Shown here piece after piece: positions 1-7,451 of a stretch of 51,049 nucleotides of DNA (within the stretch, counting starts at the first letter, position 1; every line of letters starts with the position of its first letter). The stretch is taken from the NCBI GenBank assembly GCA_007693395.1, contig REDS01000129.1, forward strand, positions 1 through 51,049. Reading direction: 5' to 3'. This DNA comes from Balneolaceae bacterium (lineage in GTDB: Bacteria; Bacteroidota; Rhodothermia; Balneolales; Balneolaceae). Position numbers and translations under genes: made by a program. Under the pieces are notes generated by a model. It ran no database searches, was not told where the DNA came from, and worked only from the letters and a program-made list of their open reading frames with translations.

Positions 1-23
1 AAATCATTGAGAGGTGAGATTTG

Positions 24-45
24 ATATCACATGGATATGTGATAT
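24..45. promoter_or_regulatory. Palindromic operator candidate upstream of first lipoprotein/barrel cassette
   Basis: Two perfect 9-bp arms, ATATCACAT (24-32) and ATGTGATAT (37-45), flank the spacer GGAT. The site ends 63 bp before the lipoprotein start at 108. Nearly the same palindrome recurs 68 bp before the paralogous lipoprotein at 2981, which argues for a shared regulator rather than chance. The half-sites resemble CRP/FNR half-sites in the reverse order (TCACA then TGTGA), so a classical CRP site is not claimed. The regulator is unknown. Confidence 0.6.
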
Positions 46-107
46 TTCATAAGTGATAACACTGTATATTACTTACAGCCATATCAAAATCATCATATTA
101 GTCCACT

Positions 108-1115
108 ATGAAAATAATACAGATACATATCACAATTTTTTTACTGGCACTGCTGGTTTTTTCAGGGTGTTACACGCAGTACAATGCAACCAGCGATGAT
201 GTTGAAAACCAGGCTTTTTACGCAGAAGATGGTTGGTTTGAAATTGATGGAATTAATTTTTACATCGATTATACTACAAGACATTGGTTCAGCTATTATG
301 GTATTGATCTGGCAACAGACAGAAACTTTCTGACAATGGCACATTTTTCCTATCATCACCCTACAAGCACTTATTTCTACTCACCATTCAGGGGATCAAT
401 GTTCTATAGCTATCCTGGATATTCCAACAACTTCTTTCAACGCAGCGTGGTTTCATCACGTTCATGGGGCAATTTTTATAGCACCTACCATCCACCGTAT
501 TATGCTAATCAATATATGTGGAGTTTTTACCACTACAGGTGGGCTAATTGGTATTATTGGCAGTCTGTACATCCCAGTGACTGGCAGGGATCTTATGCAA
601 CTGAGGGAAGGGGTTATGCGAGCAATAGCGATGCTTTGAGAGGTACATCTGTAAGTGGTATAAATTCAGGAAACAGATCGAACCAGGTTAGCAGCAGGTT
701 ATCATCAGACAGAAACGAGCTTTCCTCACTTTCTTCCCGTAACAGAATTATGGCTCCATCCATCGACTCGGTTACATTAAATGAAAGGCAACAAAATGTG
801 AAAGACAGAAGAGGTTCTGATTACAGAAGCAGGCTTGGGAATCGTTCTTCACGTTCAACACTTGGCAGTGGGCCTACACGCTCCCCACTAAGCAGTTGGA
901 GTACGTGGGAGCAGCGTAACAGAAATTCAGGCAGTGTTACGAACAGAGCGGCTGTTATTGCACGCACTGTAAACCGGGCGTCTGCGAACAGATCTTCAGA
1001 AAGTTCAACAGTAAGAAACACATCAACAAACAGGGGTTCATCGGGTGGTGCTACACGCTCATCCGGTAGCAGCAGGTCATCAGGTGAAGGGTCATCATCA
1101 CGAGGAAGTAATTAG
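108..1115 (+). CDS. Lipoprotein with Ser/Arg/Asn-rich disordered tail (paralogue of the 2981 gene)
   Basis: 335 residues. A hydrophobic signal segment ends in a lipobox with Cys21 (FSGC), so the product should be a lipoprotein. The next stretch, rich in Tyr, Trp, Phe and His (about 40-185), shares the pattern DGW...YFVDYATRDW..NYG with the lipoprotein at 2981-4591 (here with YIDYTTRHW). From about residue 190 to the end it is low-complexity Ser/Arg/Asn/Gly, strongly basic and probably disordered. It is followed almost at once by a barrel gene, so the two are probably cotranscribed and may act together at the outer membrane. I do not recognise a named family and assign no function. No clear Shine-Dalgarno precedes the ATG. 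Confidence 0.75.
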   Translation: MKIIQIHITIFLLALLVFSGCYTQYNATSDDVENQAFYAEDGWFEIDGINFYIDYTTRHWFSYYGIDLATDRNFLTMAHFSYHHPTSTYFYSPFRGSMFYSYPGYSNNFFQRSVVSSRSWGNFYSTYHPPYYANQYMWSFYHYRWANWYYWQSVHPSDWQGSYATEGRGYASNSDALRGTSVSGINSGNRSNQVSSRLSSDRNELSSLSSRNRIMAPSIDSVTLNERQQNVKDRRGSDYRSRLGNRSSRSTLGSGPTRSPLSSWSTWEQRNRNSGSVTNRAAVIARTVNRASANRSSESSTVRNTSTNRGSSGGATRSSGSSRSSGEGSSSRGSN

Positions 1116-1181
1116 AAGCATTTGCCGGTAATAATCTCACAAACTGGACTAAATACTCATGTAAATTCCCCTCGGATTTGG

Positions 1182-2750
1182 ATGCTTAGGTTTACTCGGG
1201 TTTTGGTCTCAGTCAGCTTGTTTTTTATTGGTTTTATAGTAAAATCATCTTTAGTACAGGCGCAAAATCTCAATTCAATCAACCCCTGGCTCAACACAAA
1301 TCAGGCAACTCTGTTTGGTGATTTTGGCAGACCGTACGATTCTGTTTCAATAATAATGCCGGCAACAGCCTATGCTTCCGGTTTTGGATCTTATCTTGAT
1401 AATCCCGCATCAGTTTCACTTTTCGGTACATCTTTCGCTGAGTTTGGATTTACAACTCGAACGGTTGATGAAGAAGCCGCATACAGAGGTGTAATCAGAG
1501 AATATGATTCGTCTGACTTTCAGAACAGCATCACGAACGCGGGTTTTGTGTATGTATTTCCCGTTGACATTGGTCGGCTGGTTGCCGGGGGCGGCTATAC
1601 TCAGTTTGCAGGATATAATCGAAGCCTGTCGGTAAGTTCAAGAAATGTACTCAGTTCAATTACCGACTTTTTTAAAACTCCGGGAAGTATCTATTCTGAG
1701 ATGGCGTTCAACACATTTGCTACTGATTTTGGGGATGAATTTCAGGACTGGGATGAATCCATTTTCAGGATTGGGTTTGACAACTTTGGTGAATATCCGG
1801 GGATCAGTCAGGTTTTTACGATCAATGAGCGTGGGTATGGAGGGGAATACTCCCTCTTTGGAGCCACAGAATTTCGACAAAACCTCATGGTGGGAGTGAG
1901 TCTTGGGTGGGTTAGAGGAAATTATCAATACGAAAGAGATTTTCAGGAGATTGATGTTTTAAATGATTTCAACTCCAATTTTATCGACACAAGCGGAGAT
2001 GGTGAGCCAGATACTGATATTGACCGAGTACTTCTCGATGACAGAATTGCGGCCACTTTCGATGGTTTCAGAGTAAGAGCCGGGGTATTATACAGAATCA
2101 CACCTTTTATCAATGCAGGGCTTAGTTATGCTCCATCAACATCATTTAAGGTAGATGAAATGCTTCATGCAGATTTGGCTACTGTAATGAATAATCGGGT
2201 ACGATTTGAAGAGACACAAGAGCGTGAATTTTCTTATCGGTTTAGAACACCTTCAAAAACATCCTTCGGCCTGGCTTTAGACCGTTACTACGGTCTAACT
2301 ATTTCTTTAGCAGCTGATTACGTGGATTACAGAAAAACGGAGCTTGATTATGGAGATAGCGAGTTGTTCGACGATCAGGTGCGTGATAATGATGAGATCA
2401 ATGAAGTATTTAGAAACGTATGGAATGTAAGAGCGGGTCTTTCGTATGATGCGAATCCATTCGTAACACTGAGGGCCGGATATGCAAATTTACCAGGCCG
2501 GTTTAATACAAATATGGGAGGGACAAGAGTAGTTTCTTTTGGTGCAGGTTTCATCATCACATCCCGATTAATACTCGATATGGCCTTTCAGCTGGAACGG
2601 TGGGAGGAGGTATCGTCTGTGTACGATTTTGCCCAATATGATTATTCGACGTTACCTGAATCACCACCTGATTTTACGATACAATCTGAAAATGCGGATC
2701 GGCTTGTTCGTCGCTTGAGCATGGCGGCATCCTTTGTTTATCTTTTTTGA
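1182..2750 (+). CDS. FadL-like outer-membrane beta-barrel protein (cassette copy 1)
   Basis: 522 residues from the ATG at 1182. An upstream TTG at 1122 would add 20 residues ahead of what is clearly a signal peptide (MLRFTRVLVS... ending near VQAQ), so I prefer 1182. The mature start has the Asn-Pro-Ala pattern (SGFGSYLDNPAS) resembling FadL/OmpP1 and PorV-like barrels. The rest is alternating aromatic/polar barrel sequence ending in an aromatic residue (VYLF). A loop around residues 268-282 is Asp/Gly-rich (DTSGDG..DTDID), like a Ca-binding type-3 repeat. It is strongly similar along its length to the barrel at 4675. The likely role is an outer-membrane channel or transport barrel; the substrate is unknown. 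Confidence 0.65.
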   Translation: MLRFTRVLVSVSLFFIGFIVKSSLVQAQNLNSINPWLNTNQATLFGDFGRPYDSVSIIMPATAYASGFGSYLDNPASVSLFGTSFAEFGFTTRTVDEEAAYRGVIREYDSSDFQNSITNAGFVYVFPVDIGRLVAGGGYTQFAGYNRSLSVSSRNVLSSITDFFKTPGSIYSEMAFNTFATDFGDEFQDWDESIFRIGFDNFGEYPGISQVFTINERGYGGEYSLFGATEFRQNLMVGVSLGWVRGNYQYERDFQEIDVLNDFNSNFIDTSGDGEPDTDIDRVLLDDRIAATFDGFRVRAGVLYRITPFINAGLSYAPSTSFKVDEMLHADLATVMNNRVRFEETQEREFSYRFRTPSKTSFGLALDRYYGLTISLAADYVDYRKTELDYGDSELFDDQVRDNDEINEVFRNVWNVRAGLSYDANPFVTLRAGYANLPGRFNTNMGGTRVVSFGAGFIITSRLILDMAFQLERWEEVSSVYDFAQYDYSTLPESPPDFTIQSENADRLVRRLSMAASFVYLF

Positions 2751-2893
2751 TTATTGAGCGCCGAAGAGATAGGTACAGCAACAATTTGGGTATTTTAATC
2801 GTATTGTTACTGTGCGATCATAATGAGGAACAAACTGATATCACAAATCGTTGTAAGATTAAGATCAATCAAAAAAAACAAGGATGTTACATG

Positions 2894-2913
2894 TATCACA
2901 TGGTTATGTGATA
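2894..2913. promoter_or_regulatory. Second copy of the palindromic operator, upstream of second cassette
   Basis: Arms TATCACAT (2894-2901) and ATGTGATA (2906-2913) flank the spacer GGTT, matching the site at 24-45 at every position except the spacer A/T and the outermost pair. It ends 68 bp before the ATG at 2981. A further half-site-like GATATCACAA lies near 2839-2848. The rest of the 2751-2980 gap shows no gene and no convincing terminator. Confidence 0.6.
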
Positions 2914-2980
2914 TTGATAATGAAACATTTAGTGTATCTTATAAGTGGATAAGATAAATACCTAAAGTCCGGAGTTAGCC

Positions 2981-4591
2981 ATGAAATCTTCAAAAACATT
3001 ACACATCATCATCTTAACAGCAACCGCTCTGTTCCTGACCGGATGCTACACACAGCTTCAAACTGTTGAGCGTGCACCGGCACCATCAGAAAGGCTGCCT
3101 GCAGACCGTGCAGTATCTACTCAGGCATCTGTACATGAGAGATCTTCTCAGATTGTGAATGAAGATGACTATGTACTGGGTTACGAAGACGGTTGGGAAG
3201 ATGCAGAAGCATATTATTTTGTAGATTATGCTACCAGAGATTGGTATTTGAACTATGGTGCTACTCTTACTCATTCTCCTCAGTTCAGAAGATCAGTTGT
3301 GCATCACCATCACTTCGGCTATGGTAGTTTCTACCATCCACATTTCTACTCTTTTTATCACAGTCCGTTTCTGTTTCACAGATATCCAAGCTGGAGATTT
3401 AGTTTAGCATTTCACAGTGGCTGGCACCGTCCATACCACTTTGGATTCTACTCCTTCTACGCTTATCCCGGCTACTACCCGTACTATGGAGGTTTTTGGG
3501 GCTGGAGTAACTTCCACAGGCCACACTTTGCAACAGTTTATTATCATACAAGCCGTTCTACAAGAGCTGTGAATTATGGACCGAGAAGCACTGCACTTAC
3601 ATCACGCGGTACACAAACATTAAATAGAAATACACGTGCTGATGCCCGTGCTTCAGCGGCACCTAATGTTAGAAACAGAACAGATGTTCGCTCTACTGCA
3701 AGAACACAGCAGGTTAACAGAGGAACTGTTAACCGGAATAATAGTGGTACTACCAACAGAGGTACGGTTACAAGAAGTAATTCTGGAAATACTAACAGAG
3801 GCACTGTTAATCGAAATAACTCAGGAAACACAAATCGCGGAACGGTTAACCGAAACAATTCCGGAAGTACAAATCGTGGAACAGTGAACCGTAATAACTC
3901 ATCAAATACCAACAGAGGTACGGTAAACAGAAATAATTCCTCAAACACCAACAGAGGTACGGTTAATCGAAATAATTCATCGAATACTAACCGAAGTACA
4001 GTGAACAGAAACAGTTCCTCAAATTCGAATCGTGGAACGGTTAATCGTAACAATTCATCAAATTCCAACAGAAGTACTGTTAATAGAAACACGAGCAATC
4101 GGAACACGAGCTCTTCTGTTAACAGATCAACAACGAACAACAATATCAGCTCTTCAGTAAGAAGCTCTTCTTCTACTGTAAACAGAGGTTCGGTTTCCTC
4201 GGCTCAGAATCAGCAAAGAAATGCTGTAAGTGTACAAGGGCCTGCTACAAGACAGCAGCAGGCTGTGCAATCAGTCAGAAACCGTGTTACCACAACTCAA
4301 ACGGTTAATGTAAACAACAGAGCCAGCAACAATACACAATCTCGCCGTAGTGCAATTGCAAGAGAAGTATTACGTGGCGCTTCCAATGCCGTTACCTCAA
4401 GTACAGTGAACCGTGCTGTGAATAACCGTTCTACAGTAAGATCATCCAATAACAGAAGCACAAACAGATCTACTGTAAACAGAAGCTCTAACTCTTCAAA
4501 TAACCGATCAACTGTGCGTTCTTCATCCAGTAGTTCAAATACCCGGGCTACAAGCTCACGCTCAAGCAGTAACAGAGGCAGCAGAAACTAA
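2981..4591 (+). CDS. Lipoprotein with 13-residue tandem repeats and basic Ser/Asn/Arg tail
   Basis: 536 residues. The lipobox ends at Cys22 (LTGC), and a GGAG at a good distance before the ATG supports this start. After a short linker comes an aromatic/His-rich region (about 65-195) paralogous to the lipoprotein at 108. About nine in-frame copies of a 13-residue unit (NRGTVNRNNSSNT and variants) follow, then more Asn/Ser/Arg-rich sequence to the end. The tail carries many Arg and almost no acidic residues, so it is highly cationic and presumably disordered. It could bind anionic polymers or pack as a matrix, but that is inference. The barrel gene 83 bp downstream repeats the order of the first cassette. 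Confidence 0.75.
   Translation: MKSSKTLHIIILTATALFLTGCYTQLQTVERAPAPSERLPADRAVSTQASVHERSSQIVNEDDYVLGYEDGWEDAEAYYFVDYATRDWYLNYGATLTHSPQFRRSVVHHHHFGYGSFYHPHFYSFYHSPFLFHRYPSWRFSLAFHSGWHRPYHFGFYSFYAYPGYYPYYGGFWGWSNFHRPHFATVYYHTSRSTRAVNYGPRSTALTSRGTQTLNRNTRADARASAAPNVRNRTDVRSTARTQQVNRGTVNRNNSGTTNRGTVTRSNSGNTNRGTVNRNNSGNTNRGTVNRNNSGSTNRGTVNRNNSSNTNRGTVNRNNSSNTNRGTVNRNNSSNTNRSTVNRNSSSNSNRGTVNRNNSSNSNRSTVNRNTSNRNTSSSVNRSTTNNNISSSVRSSSSTVNRGSVSSAQNQQRNAVSVQGPATRQQQAVQSVRNRVTTTQTVNVNNRASNNTQSRRSAIAREVLRGASNAVTSSTVNRAVNNRSTVRSSNNRSTNRSTVNRSSNSSNNRSTVRSSSSSSNTRATSSRSSSNRGSRN
3716..4090 (+). repeat. 39-bp in-frame tandem repeat (about nine full copies plus a partial)
   Basis: Successive 39-nt units encode NRGTVNRNN followed by four variable residues (SGTT, SGNT, SGST, SSNT, SSNS). 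Nine full units run from 3716 to 4066, with a degenerate tenth. Synonymous codons differ between units, so the array is not a very recent expansion. Copy number could still vary between strains by slippage. Confidence 0.85.
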
Positions 4592-4674
4592 TTTGTAGCT
4601 GAACTCAGATACTTTTTGTTTTCTTCTCTGCAAACAAAAGATGATCACAAATAATTGTCTACCATAGGTGAATT

Positions 4675-6216
4675 ATGTTTAAAATGATGCCTTTACTTAT
4701 CACGATATTCGTTTTGGTGGGCTTTAGTAGCCTGAATGCCCAAAACCCTAACAACGCACTTTTGTATAGTTATCAGGCTACGCTATTCGGCGATCAGGGA
4801 GCCGCAAACGATCCTATTTCCATAATTATGCCGGGCACGGCATTTAAATCTGGTTTTGGCAGTTTTATGGATAACCCGGCGAGTATGGCTCTTCATCAGC
4901 AAAGTTTCGGCGAGTTTGGGTTGTCTTATCGTTCAGTTGATGAAGATGCTACTTATCTTGGCCAAAACCGTGATCTCAATGATAGCCAAAACGGTGTTTC
5001 GAACTTTGGATTTTTATACTCTTTCCCAACAGTGCAGGGTAGTTTTGTGTTTGGTGCAGGATATTCGCAACACTCCATTTACAACCGGGCACTCGGTTTT
5101 CGTGCTCGGAATGAAAACAGTACAATAACCGATAAATTTAAAGTCAATGGCTCGCCCTATCAGGAGATCGCATTCAATACATTTGCTACGGACGAGGGTG
5201 ATGAATTCGGAGACTGGGATGAGTCTATTTTCAGGATTGGGTTCGATCGGTTTGGGGACTTTCTTGGCCTAAGGCAACAAGGTGAGATTATTCAGCGTGG
5301 TTACAGTGGTGAATACTCTATGTTTTTTGCCACTGAATTTCAGGAAAATTTTCTGGTTGGTGCCAGTATCGGGCTGCTATCGGGCAGATTTAACTATAGC
5401 CGCATATTTCAGGAAATTGATGAATTTAACGACTACTCCAGCACCATAATTGATAGCAATGGGGATGGCTTTGGTGATACCGATGTTGATAATATCATTC
5501 TCGATGACGGGCTGAGAAGCCGGTTTTCCGGTTTCCGTGCGCGGGCAGGGTTGCTTTACAAGATTTCTGATCAGTTTAATATAGGTGTTAGTTACACTTT
5601 CCCCACAACAATTGATGTGGATGAAACCTTTAGAGCAGACTTAAGAACCACTTTTAATAACGGTGTTGAATTTTCTGATTTTACGGATAGTGAATTCTCA
5701 TATAGAGTGAAATATCCGGCAAGGACTGCTTTAGGGTTTGGCATGCAAAATCTAAATGGCTTGTCAGCTTCTTTTTCTGCTGAATATGTTGATTATTCAG
5801 ACACTCGAATAGATTTCAGAGAGAGTAGTTTATTTGAAGATGAGTTGATTGAAAATGATTTTATTGAAGATAATTTCAGATCAGTATGGAGTTTCAGGGG
5901 AGGAATTGCGTACGATATTACGCCAGAATTTAACCTAAGGGCAGGTTACAGCCGATTGCCTGGCAGATTTGCAGAGATTTCAAATGACAGAAATGTATAT
6001 GCACTTGGTGCAGGTTTTTCAATTACTCCGAACCTGCGTCTGGAGTTTGCAGCTCAATATGCAATCTGGGAAGAGGTTTCAGCAGTTTACGATTATGCAT
6101 CGTATGATTATTCCTTACTGCCGGATAATCCCCCAAGCATTAACTTCCGCTCAGAAGAAGTATCACGATCCGTTGATCGGTGGCAACTGCTTAGCACTTT
6201 ACGTTTCAATTTTTAA
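4675..6216 (+). CDS. FadL-like outer-membrane beta-barrel protein (cassette copy 2)
   Basis: 513 residues, clearly paralogous to the barrel at 1182-2750. A signal peptide ends near SLNAQ. The N-terminal pattern SGFGSFMDNPASM matches copy 1. Blocks such as FNTFATD.GDEFGDWDESIF and the Asp/Gly loop near residues 259-273 (DSNGDGFGDTDVD) are conserved, and the protein ends with an aromatic residue (RFNF). AGGTG just before the ATG may act as a ribosome site. The shared synteny says lipoprotein and barrel were duplicated together. FadL/OMPP1 is the nearest family by pattern; the transported substrate cannot be read from sequence. Confidence 0.65.
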   Translation: MFKMMPLLITIFVLVGFSSLNAQNPNNALLYSYQATLFGDQGAANDPISIIMPGTAFKSGFGSFMDNPASMALHQQSFGEFGLSYRSVDEDATYLGQNRDLNDSQNGVSNFGFLYSFPTVQGSFVFGAGYSQHSIYNRALGFRARNENSTITDKFKVNGSPYQEIAFNTFATDEGDEFGDWDESIFRIGFDRFGDFLGLRQQGEIIQRGYSGEYSMFFATEFQENFLVGASIGLLSGRFNYSRIFQEIDEFNDYSSTIIDSNGDGFGDTDVDNIILDDGLRSRFSGFRARAGLLYKISDQFNIGVSYTFPTTIDVDETFRADLRTTFNNGVEFSDFTDSEFSYRVKYPARTALGFGMQNLNGLSASFSAEYVDYSDTRIDFRESSLFEDELIENDFIEDNFRSVWSFRGGIAYDITPEFNLRAGYSRLPGRFAEISNDRNVYALGAGFSITPNLRLEFAAQYAIWEEVSAVYDYASYDYSLLPDNPPSINFRSEEVSRSVDRWQLLSTLRFNF

Positions 6217-6240
6217 TTATAATACCCCAACATCAATTAA

Positions 6241-6273
6241 AGAGCCTGATCTGAACATCAGGCTCTTTTTTTT
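6241..6273 (+). terminator. Rho-independent terminator after the second cassette
   Basis: Perfect 10-bp stem AGAGCCTGAT / ATCAGGCTCT (6241-6250 and 6257-6266) with a 6-nt loop, followed by a run of T to 6273. It lies 24 nt past the barrel stop and just before the convergent stress-protein stop, so it may also help end that transcript. Confidence 0.9.
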
Positions 6274-6282
6274 GGAAATAAA

Positions 6283-7152
6283 TTAACCACCCTTTTTGGG
6301 GTTAACACTTAGCACGGCAGATTTTACGTGTCTTACAACATTTGCAGTTGTACTGCCCATCATTAGATAGTTGATACCGGTTCTTCCAACAGTAGCCATA
6401 ATTATAAGATTGTATGGGTTCTCACTTACATGCTTAAAAATGGCTTCATGCGGGGTATTCTGAGAGATGATTACCTGCTGGTTTACCTGGTCTGATATCT
6501 CATGGAAATACTCTTTTTTCAGAATTTTGAGACGCTCTTCCCTGATTTTCCTCAGAGAAAGATCTTTCTCCTTCTCATCAAACTGATCAAAACTGAGAAT
6601 GTGTACCAGATCTATTTTTCCACCAGTTTGTTTTGCAATCTTTATGGCATGAGGATATGCTTCTGCTGCATTATCTGAAAAATCGGTTGTAAGAAGAATA
6701 TTTTCAAAGTTACCTACATCCGATTCGTTTTCAACAATCATGACAGGTGTGTGTGAAAGGCGGAGTACTTTTTCAGCCACAGACCCAAGCAGGAACCTTG
6801 AAAATCCTGTTCGCCCGTGGCTACTCATGATCACATATTCGTAATTATCGGATGCATCAATGATGCTTTGAGCGGCATTGCCTAAAACAACTACGGGTTC
6901 AGCGAGATTTTCTGTCTGTACAAGCTGTTGTGAGATCTCTTTTACACGGTTGATCAATGTGCCTTCAAGTTCATCAAACTTCTGATACATTTTGCTTCCC
7001 ATGCCTAATGCGTAGGGCTCATCCAACTCAGAAATAGGAAGATGAGAATAAAACGGAGTAACCATACCATTAAACAGTTTGGCAAACGTGTCTGCTACTT
7101 CAAGTGCTTTTTTGCTGCGGTCAGAAAAGTCAATGGGGACGAGAATTTTCAT
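6283..7152 (-). CDS. Tandem-domain universal stress protein (UspA family)
   Basis: 289 residues containing two Usp domains (about 1-140 and 150-286). Each begins with the family pattern (KILVPIDFSD; NILLTTDFSD) and ends with the nucleotide-binding Gly motif. The first reads HGRTGFSRFLLGS and the second VGRTGINYLMMGS, so both look able to bind ATP. Such proteins are cytoplasmic and induced by starvation or respiratory stress; the specific role is not predictable. It is a single gene convergent with the barrel gene, with a 118-nt gap to the next upstream coding region. Confidence 0.93.
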   Translation of the reverse strand: MKILVPIDFSDRSKKALEVADTFAKLFNGMVTPFYSHLPISELDEPYALGMGSKMYQKFDELEGTLINRVKEISQQLVQTENLAEPVVVLGNAAQSIIDASDNYEYVIMSSHGRTGFSRFLLGSVAEKVLRLSHTPVMIVENESDVGNFENILLTTDFSDNAAEAYPHAIKIAKQTGGKIDLVHILSFDQFDEKEKDLSLRKIREERLKILKKEYFHEISDQVNQQVIISQNTPHEAIFKHVSENPYNLIIMATVGRTGINYLMMGSTTANVVRHVKSAVLSVNPKKGG

Positions 7153-7270
7153 AGTAATCCTGTTTTTAGTTTATGGTTAACATCACTTTAAGAGCTTTCT
7201 TGTAATTTGCTCAAAAAAGCTTAAAACGTAAACAGATAAAGCTGTCTTAATTATGAATTTTCGTAAAACC

Positions 7271-7441
7271 TCAGTCTGAAAGCCCTTTTCTCCCTTTATA
7301 TTTTAGGGCGTAATGTATAACGGGTGGTGCAATCAGTATAGCGATAAATAAATTTGCGGTTCGAATGTAGAGAAAAACTGTAAGAACAATGCAGGCAATC
7401 AATATTACGCCGGATATAATCCAGACTTTTTGATTTGTCAT
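7271..7441 (-). CDS. Small two-helix membrane protein (56 residues)
   Basis: An ATG at 7441 on the minus strand opens a 57-codon frame ending in TGA at 7271. The product starts MTNQKVWIISGVIL. It has a hydrophobic helix (about 7-25), a short polar turn (YIRTAN), a second hydrophobic segment (about 31-43), then a basic tail (YKGRKGLSD). The start is 10 nt after the stop of the ABC permease, in the same direction, so it is probably cotranscribed with that exporter. I know no family. The hydropathy pattern and tight spacing support a real gene; an accessory subunit of the exporter is possible. Confidence 0.6.
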   Translation of the reverse strand: MTNQKVWIISGVILIACIVLTVFLYIRTANLFIAILIAPPVIHYALKYKGRKGLSD

Positions 7442-7451
7442 AATAGTGGGG

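Noticed and set aside
24-45. Reading the cassette palindrome as a CRP/FNR site
   Set aside because: The half-sites are in the reverse order (TCACA then TGTGA) to the CRP consensus and spaced differently; kept as an unknown operator.
1122-1181. TTG extension of the first barrel gene
   Set aside because: The added residues would displace a strong signal peptide that begins at the ATG at 1182.
3716-4090. Regular 39-bp repeats as a CRISPR-like array
   Set aside because: There are no unique spacers between repeats, units are in frame and encode protein repeats, and no cas genes are present.
3574-4143. 189-residue minus-strand open frame opposite the lipoprotein repeats
   Set aside because: It is a low-complexity Leu/Phe/Glu/Val/Thr frame produced by the complement of the tandem repeat; no start context or recognisable protein.
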